DNA from: Bizionia sp.
Lineage (GTDB): Bacteria > Bacteroidota > Bacteroidia > Flavobacteriales > Flavobacteriaceae
Direction of reading: 5' to 3'
Length of the DNA stretch: 63,322 bases
Assembly (NCBI GenBank): GCA_020631395.1
Contig: JAHDHI010000021.1
Span: 1 to 63,322 of the forward strand
Positions 34,237-41,950 of this stretch are shown piece by piece. Positions within the stretch are counted from its first letter, which is position 1; every line of letters starts with the position of its first letter. The position numbers were made by a program, and so were the translations under genes. The notes below the pieces were generated by a model. The model saw only the letters and a list, made by a program, of their open reading frames with translations, made no database searches and had not been told where the DNA came from.

Positions 34237-36501
34237 ATGAAAAAAGTACTCTTCACAATGCTGCTAATGTTGGTATGCAAGCTTTATGCACAAACTCCAG
34301 AAGGGGTTAACTATCAAGCAATAATTAAAGATAATTTTGGTAACCCGATAACAAGTACTGCCATTGCATTGCAATTTGTAATCCATCAAGGAAGCGCAAC
34401 TGGGACAGCAGTGTACACGGAAACTCAAAATGTGACTACTACAGATGTAGGTTTGGCAACCGTTGCATTGGGACAAGGAACAACTACCGATGATTTTTCG
34501 GCCATTGCTTGGTCTGTGGATTCCTATTTTCTGGAACTAGCTGTCGATGTTAGTGGAGGGACTTCCTATACATCCCTTGGAACGCAGCAACTCTTGAGTG
34601 TGCCGTATGCTCTACATGCAAGTACGGCAGAAAATATGAGCAATCCCTATACTGCAGGTTCTGGTATCGATGTCACCAACAATGTAATAAGTTCCACCAA
34701 CGAGGGTTGGTTGCTTACCAATGGGGAATTGCCAACTGGTGTTGGACAGGAAATATACAGAACGGCGAACATCGGTATTGGTGCATCGGCTTCCAACCCT
34801 GCATTTCCACTGGATGTCCTAGGAACAGGCGGAGAACGTATAAGAACATATAGCCAAGATGGTTTTTTTGCAGGATACATTGCAAAGAACAATACACGAG
34901 AATTTTTTATGGGGGTTCAGGCGACCTTTGAAACCAACGACTCGTCTTCTGGATTTCACATATATGACAATACGGTAGGAGCTCAGCGCATGGTAATAGA
35001 CGAGGATGGTAATGTTGGTATCAACCAATCGAATCCCAACCAAAGATTGCATGTTAATGGAAGTATTAGAATGGTTGATGGAAATCAACAAGATGGATAT
35101 GTGATGATTTCGGATGCCAACGGAACTGGAAGCTGGCAATCACAAGATGCATTGGACAATCAAACAGCCGACGTGTTTCAATTGTTGGGGAATAACTTGG
35201 AATTGTCTCTGGAAAACGATGGGGCTGCAACTCAAATAGTGGATTTGAGTGGCTATTTGGACAATACAGATGCCCAAAGGGCTGACATATTCCAATTAAA
35301 TGGCAATAACTTGGAATTGTCCTTGGAAAATGATGGTATAGATACCCAAACGGTTGACATGACTGCGTTTTTGGATGCAGACAATTTGGGGAATCACACT
35401 GCAACACAAGATTTGAACCTTGTAGGCAACAATGTCGTTGGAGTAAACAATCTAACTACGGGAACCATATTCTCAACAGCAGCAAATGCTACTGTAAACA
35501 CAACGTCTCCCAATGGAAGCGAAGGCATCATAATGGCAGGCAGTACTTCAGATTACATTGTAAGCGTGCAAGATGGAAACGGAAGGGTGCAGCATAAATG
35601 GAATGCCAGTCATGGAACCAATGAAACCTTTATAAAGGGCAATGAGGATGCTGCGTTTATCGATATCAATGGTAACGCAAGCAGCGACAATGATGCTTGG
35701 ATAGAGTTTAAGCATGCCGATGGAGCATCATCTTCTGCCGGAGCTCCAATAACTTGGAATACGCAAATGATAATCAACCAAGGAGGAGAAGTAGGTATCA
35801 ATGAAACGAGTCCAGACGACATGCTTCATGTTACTTCTGGCGGTAATGGTACCAGGTTGAGAGCGGAAAACACAGGTAATGGCTGGGCAGGAATGGTGGC
35901 AAAGAACTCTGTGAGAGAAATGTTTATAGGAGTACAAGGAGCTTTCGATGCCAACCCAGGAGAATTGCATATATATGACAATACTGCAGGAGCCAGACGA
36001 CTCGTTATAGACGCCGATGGAGAAGTTGGCATTGGTAGAAACAACCCTTCCGTGAAATTGGATGTGAATGGTTCTGTAAACTGTACGGGAGGTACTTGTA
36101 GCTCGGACGAAAGATGGAAAAGGAGCATTGTGACACTTCCAAACGTCATCGAGAACATAAAGCAAATGAGAGGTGTTTCCTATTTCTGGAAAACAGAAGC
36201 TTTCCCTGATCAAAACTTCACCACAGACAAGCAGATAGGTTTGATTGCACAAGAAGTTGAGAAAGTATACCCAGAATTGGTTAAAACGAACGAAGAAGGT
36301 TACAAGTCCATGGATTACATGTCGCTTACAGCTGTTTTGTTGGAAGCAGTTAAAGAACAACAAAAGGAAATAGAGAGTTTAAAGGAAATCAATGGCATTC
36401 AATCTAAGGAAAACAGTACATTGGAAGCCAGATTGAGTAAAATAGAGGCCTTGTTGAACATGGAGTCTAATACGACTACTTCCGAGAACAAGAATGACTA
36501 G
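34237..36501 (+). CDS. fibre-like secreted protein with peptidase S74 chaperone domain
   Basis: This 754-residue protein starts at ATG 34237, which gives a clean signal peptide (MKKVLFTMLLMLVCKLYAQ). The N-domain (about 20-135, VNYQAIIKDNFGNPI to LLSVPYALHA) is the one shared with the genes at 18176 and 22402. The middle has duplicated phrases (FQL.GNNLELSLENDG twice; LHIYDNTAGARR-like twice). The C-terminal 130 residues match the S74 intramolecular chaperone of fibre proteins: CSSDERWKRSIVTL, GVSYFWKTEAF and IGLIAQEVEKVYPELV, then a coiled coil. Known S74 domains trimerise the fibre and then cut themselves off, so this is probably a trimeric surface fibre. It is a single-gene unit with a terminator. 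Confidence 0.88.
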   Translation: MKKVLFTMLLMLVCKLYAQTPEGVNYQAIIKDNFGNPITSTAIALQFVIHQGSATGTAVYTETQNVTTTDVGLATVALGQGTTTDDFSAIAWSVDSYFLELAVDVSGGTSYTSLGTQQLLSVPYALHASTAENMSNPYTAGSGIDVTNNVISSTNEGWLLTNGELPTGVGQEIYRTANIGIGASASNPAFPLDVLGTGGERIRTYSQDGFFAGYIAKNNTREFFMGVQATFETNDSSSGFHIYDNTVGAQRMVIDEDGNVGINQSNPNQRLHVNGSIRMVDGNQQDGYVMISDANGTGSWQSQDALDNQTADVFQLLGNNLELSLENDGAATQIVDLSGYLDNTDAQRADIFQLNGNNLELSLENDGIDTQTVDMTAFLDADNLGNHTATQDLNLVGNNVVGVNNLTTGTIFSTAANATVNTTSPNGSEGIIMAGSTSDYIVSVQDGNGRVQHKWNASHGTNETFIKGNEDAAFIDINGNASSDNDAWIEFKHADGASSSAGAPITWNTQMIINQGGEVGINETSPDDMLHVTSGGNGTRLRAENTGNGWAGMVAKNSVREMFIGVQGAFDANPGELHIYDNTAGARRLVIDADGEVGIGRNNPSVKLDVNGSVNCTGGTCSSDERWKRSIVTLPNVIENIKQMRGVSYFWKTEAFPDQNFTTDKQIGLIAQEVEKVYPELVKTNEEGYKSMDYMSLTAVLLEAVKEQQKEIESLKEINGIQSKENSTLEARLSKIEALLNMESNTTTSENKND

Positions 36502-36552
36502 GGACATACAAGGATAGGTATGGCCCCTTTTAATGGCCAATCATAATTTAAG

Positions 36553-36606
36553 GAGCATGTTGCAATAAAAATTCTCATAGGGAATTGCATCATGCTCTTT
36601 TTTTTT
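36553..36606 (+). terminator. terminator of the S74 fibre gene
   Basis: A 14-bp stem with one mismatch (36553-36566 with 36584-36597) is followed directly by a T-run, 51 bases after the stop codon. Classic intrinsic terminator. Confidence 0.9.
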
Positions 36607-36888
36607 GATGGGATCAAAGTAAAAGCAAAGTCCAATTACAAAGGCAACCTCTTGGTGAATTGCTACAATTCCCTCCATTGTCAAGATTCAGGTTCTTTCC
36701 AAAGAGATATATTGTAGACTTTATGAATGGTATGGATCAATTGCGAATTAGGTCTTGGAATGCTACAATATTTTATTGCAATGTATGTGTAAGTGGTTGT
36801 ATAATTGTTGATTGCAATGTTTTAAATTATTTTGTAAGGATTTAAGAATGTATTTTGTTCCTTTTCATCACGTCTTTTTTTGCAAATG

Positions 36889-36943
36889 AAACGTATAACG
36901 TTTGATAACTTGTTTAACCCCTTGACAATCTAAGCAAACGTTT
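36889..36943. promoter_or_regulatory. pair of LacI-type palindromes
   Basis: AAACGT-ATA-ACGTTT (36889-36903) and AAACGTTT (36936-36943) lie 130-180 bases before the M43 protease gene. A central CG flanked by AAA/TTT is typical of LacI/PurR-family operators. This is a motif match only. Confidence 0.35.
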
Positions 36944-36950
36944 AAAAAGA

Positions 36951-36979
36951 CAAACTGGTAGGTACTAGTTTGGTTTTTC
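36951..36979 (+). terminator. imperfect hairpin with T-run upstream of the protease gene
   Basis: CAAACTGGTA (36951-36960) pairs with TACTAGTTTG (36963-36972) with one mismatch, and GTTTTTCTTG follows. It could be a terminator or attenuator before the M43 gene. Confidence 0.4.
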
Positions 36980-37071
36980 TTGTTTTTAATATTAGTTTAG
37001 CAAAAAACAGGGTTAACAATTTATTATCGAAAAGTTAACTTATGTTTTATTCACCCCAAATTATTGACTTT

Positions 37072-40000
37072 ATGAAATTAAGCCTCCCTATGTTATTGGT
37101 CCTATTGACCTTTACTTCCCTTTATGGGCAAGAAAATCCTGAATCCTGTTCTTTCGATCAAGATCGAGAAGCATTTTACGAAAAACACCCTGAAGCTTTG
37201 CTTCAAGCCAAAGTGTTTGAAGAAAAAGTTAAGAAAATGACCAAGCTAAAAAAGCAAGGGTTGGGAAAGACCATGCAAAGTTATGTAGTGCCCGTGGTAT
37301 TTCACGTATATGGAAACAATTGGCCAGATGACTCGCAAGGAAACAATCGAGAAGTAACGGTAGAGAGAGTAGAGCAGGCATTGCAAAAGATAAATGAGGA
37401 TTTTGCGGGAGGTAACGATCCAGTAGATCCATATTTCAGCGGCATAGAGGGATCTATGGACATAGAGTTCAAATTGGCTCAAATTGATCCAGACGGAAAT
37501 ACTACAAATGGCATTATCTTTCATGAAACCAAAGAAGGTTTTGGACTAAATGGAACAAACGACCATGAAATTGCAAAGTATGCTTGGGACAATTACAAGT
37601 ACTTCAACATTCATCTCCAATTGGTATTGAAATCCGGTAGTGAGAACAATTCGGGAATCGCTTGGTTCCCAAATACGGGAATGTCCGATGAGGGTTCCGC
37701 AAGAGTGGTTTACAATGGAAAGTACATCATATACTCACCACCTGCGTCATCATTGACGCATGAATTCGGTCACTTTTTCGGTTTGGAGCATAGTTTCAAT
37801 GGAGGATGTGTGGCTGGAAGCGATCAAGGAGATTTGGTAGCAGATACGCCACCGACAATACAAGGTGCAGGGTGTTCTCCTGGTACGCAAAATTGCTTTG
37901 GTGATTATGTGAATAGCCAAAACCATATGGATTACAATCCCTGTGAGTCCATGTTTACCCAAGGACAAGTGACAAGAATGGAATCTTTCATGGAGCACCC
38001 AGCTCGTGTTACCTTATGGCAAACCACCAATCACGTGGATACGGGTATCGCTGTGGATTTGGGAGCGAGAGTACTATTCAACTATCAAGACAGAAATGAT
38101 AGTGACACGGACAAGTTGTTGGCGCTGTTGGAAAACTTCACCAATGACGGTAGCATTCTCAACAAAAGAAGGATCAAGGCAGTAGAAGGAGCTCAATTTG
38201 CAGCGACTGGACTATGGCAGGAAGGTGTGCATTATACGACGAACAATGTGCCAAACGGGTTAACTGTAAAGATCAATGCTACGGACAATGTTTCTGCCGA
38301 GATAACGATGGAAGGTACGGCAAACAGTCATGAGGAAAGTGACTCGGGTAGCTTTACCATTACCTTGTTGGATCCAGCAATCGTAGGAGGAGCAAGTAGC
38401 ATTTACTCAACTACAGGAACCTTTAAGATAAGTTTCATCGGTGATTACGAAACTTATTATGAAACATTTTACCCTAGCATATCAAAGGCATATTCGAGCC
38501 AAGAAACAAATCTATCTTACATAGCTGATTTCAACTCTCTTGCCATAGGAGCCAATTTGAAGGTGAGAATAAGAAATTATGATGGAAATAGCCTTACCAT
38601 AGACAATCCGGATGGAAGTCTGGAAATATTGTGTAATGCAGGAGGTATCGACATCTCTTATCTTCCAGAAGGAACTAGTATTGGCTCAAGTTCTACAGGG
38701 ACTTGGCTGTCTGGCCTTTCTCCATGGACTTCACCAGCAAGACTTACCAGTGCGTCTTATTCCGATTGGCACGGTAAAACAGGCTATTTTGGATTTAGAG
38801 TACCAACGATAACAGGATCTTATCTTTATGGTTGGTTGAAAGCTAGAGTTTCAGAAAATGGAACTTTTGGAGAAGTAATTTCCATGGGGATAAACCAAGA
38901 TATTGGAAACTCGATAATTGCTTATGTAGACAAACCAAGTCTTTCCTATTCCAAAGATAGATTTTTGGAATCCATAGACAATGATGGAACCATGGGGAAT
39001 GACATTATCGTTGATTTGAAAGACGATTTGTTTGCTACCACTGGAAGTTTGGTAGAAGGAACGCACTACACCATATCCAATGTGCCAGCAGGATTGCAAT
39101 TTGCCGTAACGGTACTTAATGGCAATCAAGCTAAGTTGTCCATGGAAGGAACTGCTTCAATAGCAAATGGTGAGTGGGATTATGAAAGAAACATAAATTT
39201 TGAGTTTTTGGATGCTGCATTTGCTTCAAATGATGCCTCGCTTGTCACATTTACAGAATATGTATTTCATTTGGAATATCTTGGCGATAGCTTTTCAAAG
39301 ATATTGGACGATAGCGTACTAGTCGTGAGTGAGGGTGATGATGCTTCAAATGGGAGCTTCAGTTACTTTACGTCTCATCAATCCGTTGATAGGGAAAGAC
39401 AATCTTATCAAATGCAGATTTATGATACAGGCGTGGCTCATGGCATAAAGTTCATTTCTTGGAGAAAGGAAGCTATTGCAAATGAAGACTATGAATTGAC
39501 ACCTTTGGATGCAGGAACCATAATAGGACCTATGAGTTCTTGGAAAAATGGGCGAGAATATTATTCAGGAGATGGACAGCACATGATCGATTCCGATGAT
39601 TACCAAGTATGGAGAGGTCAAACAAAATACATAGGAATCAAGATGATCAGGTCCAATCGCATCCATTATGGGTGGATAAAAATGAGTGTGAGCAGTGATG
39701 GCAATACCTTTAGATTCCTAGAATGTGGATTTAGCGGAACCCCAGATACTCCAATAAAGGCAGGGTCGTTGGAAAGGCCGATACTACTCAATCCGGCAGC
39801 ATTTCTGCAAGGAGCTTTGTTAAACCCGAATGCAGGAGAAGAAAGTTTGATGAGAGACGACATTCGCAATACGTTGTTGAGTACCACGTCTCCATATGCG
39901 GATGGAGCTACTTGCCTGGCAAGTGTACTAAATGCGGGAGGGACTTCCGGAACGGGGGCTGTTGGGAACGACATAGTGGATTGGGTTTTTGTGGAACTTA

Positions 40001-40605
40001 GAGACGCCAATGACGATACATTGATAAGAGAAAGCCAATCGGCATTGATACAACGAGATGGAGACATCGTCGGGATAGATGGTATTTCAAATTTGGAATT
40101 CTGCATAGCACATGACGATTATTACGTAGTGGTGAAACATCGTAACCATTTGGGGATTATGACTGCCAATACGGTGGCTTTGTCCGATGTGGCATCTAGA
40201 GTGGATTTTACAGATGCCAACAACCAGATAACTTATGGTACGGATGCACAAACGACATTTGGAGTACCTAGTGGAGTAGTGGCAATGTGGGCTGGAGATT
40301 CCAATGGCGATGGGCGTTTAAATTATTCGGGAGCCTTGTCGGACGTCTCGCCGATTAGAAGTCAAGTCTTCAATGATCCCAACAACTCTGTATTTGGAGG
40401 CCCTCCAGTGGCAAGTTACCCATCTATAGGCTACAATGGGACAGATGTGGACATGGACGGTGTAACTGTTTACTCGGGAGCGACAAGCGATGTGTTGTAT
40501 GTAAGAAACAACATATTCAACAACCCTTCAAACTCAGTATTCGGAGGCCCGCCAACATCAACCTTTGTATTTATACAACAGTTGCCAGAAGGAGCTAACT
40601 TCTAA
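37072..40605 (+). CDS. secreted M43 (pappalysin-type) metalloprotease with dockerin-like C-module
   Basis: This protein has about 1177 residues. ATG 37072 gives a signal peptide (MKLSLPMLLVLLTFTSLYGQ); ATG 37042 would add ten residues. The catalytic domain (about 50-315) has the zinc motif HEFGHFFGLEH and a downstream Met-turn region (NHMDYNPCESMFTQGQ), as in M43 proteases. Two tandem copies of a two-part unit follow (about 320-600 and 620-895), each with a 'G..(W)EGTHYT..NVP.GL' segment and a later 'YGW(L/I)K..VS..G..F' segment. The C-terminal module (about 909-1177) ends QQLPEGANF. The protease would act outside the cell on proteins. It has its own promoter region and terminator. Confidence 0.9.
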   Translation: MKLSLPMLLVLLTFTSLYGQENPESCSFDQDREAFYEKHPEALLQAKVFEEKVKKMTKLKKQGLGKTMQSYVVPVVFHVYGNNWPDDSQGNNREVTVERVEQALQKINEDFAGGNDPVDPYFSGIEGSMDIEFKLAQIDPDGNTTNGIIFHETKEGFGLNGTNDHEIAKYAWDNYKYFNIHLQLVLKSGSENNSGIAWFPNTGMSDEGSARVVYNGKYIIYSPPASSLTHEFGHFFGLEHSFNGGCVAGSDQGDLVADTPPTIQGAGCSPGTQNCFGDYVNSQNHMDYNPCESMFTQGQVTRMESFMEHPARVTLWQTTNHVDTGIAVDLGARVLFNYQDRNDSDTDKLLALLENFTNDGSILNKRRIKAVEGAQFAATGLWQEGVHYTTNNVPNGLTVKINATDNVSAEITMEGTANSHEESDSGSFTITLLDPAIVGGASSIYSTTGTFKISFIGDYETYYETFYPSISKAYSSQETNLSYIADFNSLAIGANLKVRIRNYDGNSLTIDNPDGSLEILCNAGGIDISYLPEGTSIGSSSTGTWLSGLSPWTSPARLTSASYSDWHGKTGYFGFRVPTITGSYLYGWLKARVSENGTFGEVISMGINQDIGNSIIAYVDKPSLSYSKDRFLESIDNDGTMGNDIIVDLKDDLFATTGSLVEGTHYTISNVPAGLQFAVTVLNGNQAKLSMEGTASIANGEWDYERNINFEFLDAAFASNDASLVTFTEYVFHLEYLGDSFSKILDDSVLVVSEGDDASNGSFSYFTSHQSVDRERQSYQMQIYDTGVAHGIKFISWRKEAIANEDYELTPLDAGTIIGPMSSWKNGREYYSGDGQHMIDSDDYQVWRGQTKYIGIKMIRSNRIHYGWIKMSVSSDGNTFRFLECGFSGTPDTPIKAGSLERPILLNPAAFLQGALLNPNAGEESLMRDDIRNTLLSTTSPYADGATCLASVLNAGGTSGTGAVGNDIVDWVFVELRDANDDTLIRESQSALIQRDGDIVGIDGISNLEFCIAHDDYYVVVKHRNHLGIMTANTVALSDVASRVDFTDANNQITYGTDAQTTFGVPSGVVAMWAGDSNGDGRLNYSGALSDVSPIRSQVFNDPNNSVFGGPPVASYPSIGYNGTDVDMDGVTVYSGATSDVLYVRNNIFNNPSNSVFGGPPTSTFVFIQQLPEGANF
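39796..40605 (+). other. C-terminal dockerin-like module, copy 3
   Basis: Residues about 909-1177 of the M43 protease. The marks are in the same order as in copies 1 and 2, with loops DSNGDGRLNYSG and DVDMDGVTVYSG, two FGGPP segments and the QQLPEGANF end. Confidence 0.85.
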
Positions 40606-40684
40606 AAAAAAGATAAAAAAGACATTAAAGAGATTACCCTTAACACTTTTGATTAATAGCAGATTTGAGAAATCAAATCAAATT

Positions 40685-40715
40685 AAAAACCATCCAACCT
40701 CGGATGGTTTTTTAT
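40685..40715 (+). terminator. terminator of the M43 protease gene
   Basis: AAAACCATCC, a six-base loop, GGATGG and then a T-run. It lies 80 bases after the stop. It also lies between converging genes and may serve both strands. Confidence 0.88.
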
Positions 40716-40757
40716 TGTTTCGAACTTCGATTTAAGAAGTTTTGATGTAAAAACTGG

Positions 40758-41228
40758 CTACAATGCTCTTTTGAATATATATCTGGTTATGAATATTCCT
40801 TGGCCATCAGATTCTCCAGAATCACTTTCCACTGCGCTGGTCACAAATACCAAGTCCCATCCTTCTGAAAGCATTGTGGTGAGCTTGGAGGAAATCACGG
40901 CATCGTTGGCTGCAATGTTTTGGAAACGAATGCCACCTATGTTGTAAAAGTTCAAAAGTTTGGTTTCGTCAAAATCCTTAACCCTTATGTCTTTTCTTTT
41001 GGATTTGTTGCGTGTATTGTCGTCTTCGTTTTGTGAAGAGGTAAATTGCTTGTAGTCTCTCTCCTCATTTGCGGAAATTAACCTAGAACGTCCTAAACCA
41101 CTGGGTACGATGGATTCTACACTAGTAATTACCTTGACCTCAAATTGTTTGGCTGCGATTGAATCTTGTGCATTCATCGTTAAGATTGATGCGATTGCAA
41201 ATAAGCACATTAAAATTGTTTTTTTCAT
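40758..41228 (-). CDS. hypothetical secreted protein, DUF4177-like end
   Basis: This 156-residue protein has a Sec signal (MKKTILMCLFAIASILTMNAQ). The middle is polar and probably disordered (residues 45-90). The last 60 residues (KLTTMLSEGWDLVFVTSAV, GIFITRYIFKRAL) resemble the short beta-alpha-beta DUF4177 fold of 'leaderless' bacterial proteins. It is alone on the minus strand. No role can be assigned. Confidence 0.7.
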   Translation of the reverse strand: MKKTILMCLFAIASILTMNAQDSIAAKQFEVKVITSVESIVPSGLGRSRLISANEERDYKQFTSSQNEDDNTRNKSKRKDIRVKDFDETKLLNFYNIGGIRFQNIAANDAVISSKLTTMLSEGWDLVFVTSAVESDSGESDGQGIFITRYIFKRAL

Positions 41229-41449
41229 AAATGTTCACTTTTTAAATTGTTTGTTGTTTTTAATTGTTTGTTGAAAGGAATAGAATTGTGTATTTATAAT
41301 TTTTTCATATTCCTTCTATCTTGATTGATTGGTCAAATATTGATAAAGTTCGAGAATTAATAAAGAAAATAGACTGGATATGAGTCCGAATTACTGAAAC
41401 CCAAACCCTTTTTGTGAATTTCTTTTAATTTTCAGGAACTCAAACGTAG

Positions 41450-41581
41450 TCAAAACAGGTACGAATTAGGCGTTTTGTATTTTGAAGGAGTAGTACAGGT
41501 AGCCTTTTTAAATGCAGCATAGAAAGAGCTTTTACTTTGAAAGCCAAACTGCTATATAAGCAAATTGGTATAAGGTGTTTC
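41450..41581 (-). pseudogene. remnant of an AraC-family HTH domain
   Basis: Read on the minus strand, these bases encode GFQSKSSFYAAFKKATCTTP followed by SKYKTPNSYLF and a stop, a textbook C-terminal half of an AraC-type HTH. The preceding helix (TLYQFAYIAV) is in another frame; removing one T joins them as ...AYIAV-GFQSK. Nothing further upstream belongs to such a gene, since the frame meets the stop of the 122-residue protein. It is a degraded 3' fragment. Confidence 0.85.
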
Positions 41582-41950
41582 CTATGGGCAGTATATCGTT
41601 TTCAAATGATTCGCCACAGAAGTTATTTGGTTGTATATGTTGACTCCTACCGTAGGGTTTTTACTCTTGATGTTGATTTCGGCTGCAATGAGGTTTGAAT
41701 CTATGTCTTGTTCTTTGATGTGAAGACTCCCATTGGGAAAGAACACTTGCAAATCATTTTCTTCTATTTGCAAGAATAGATCGAATTCTCCACTGACCCA
41801 ATTTAAGAACTTCTTATAGAGTTTGGCATTGTCAAAGGATTCGATGTGGGTCAAATCGTCAAAAGATCCTGCAGAAGGCTTGTTTGCTTCTGAGTATGGT
41901 GTTGAGGTGTATTTGCTCTTATTGTCGATGCTTAAATTAGTTGTCACCAT
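41582..41950 (-). CDS. hypothetical protein
   Basis: This 122-residue protein has no signal peptide or membrane helix. It is polar at the N-terminus, and the rest has mixed alpha/beta character (DLFLQIEENDLQVFFPNGSL). It overlaps the end of the FG-GAP lipoprotein gene by 14 bases, so the two are translationally coupled. It is directly followed by the AraC remnant, so its 3' end may have been reshaped by the same rearrangement. I do not recognise the family. Confidence 0.6.
   Translation of the reverse strand: MVTTNLSIDNKSKYTSTPYSEANKPSAGSFDDLTHIESFDNAKLYKKFLNWVSGEFDLFLQIEENDLQVFFPNGSLHIKEQDIDSNLIAAEINIKSKNPTVGVNIYNQITSVANHLKTIYCP

Larger units (their letters stand above)
36502..37071. other. 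intergenic region: terminator, palindromes, second hairpin
   Basis: This is 570 bases. It holds the terminator at 36553-36606, two AAACGT/ACGTTT palindromes (36889-36903 and 36936-36943) and an imperfect hairpin with T-run at 36951-36979, all upstream of the M43 protease. A 61-codon open frame at 36660 shows no protein-like features. Confidence 0.5.

Noticed and set aside
36660-36845. 61-codon open frame in the intergenic region
   Set aside because: No signal, domain or composition typical of a protein; it is within the length expected by chance in this AT-rich DNA.
41582-41950. Treating the 122-residue protein as the N-terminal part of the AraC remnant
   Set aside because: Its sequence shows no AraC cupin or HTH character, and it is translationally coupled to the FG-GAP gene, so it is kept as a separate gene.
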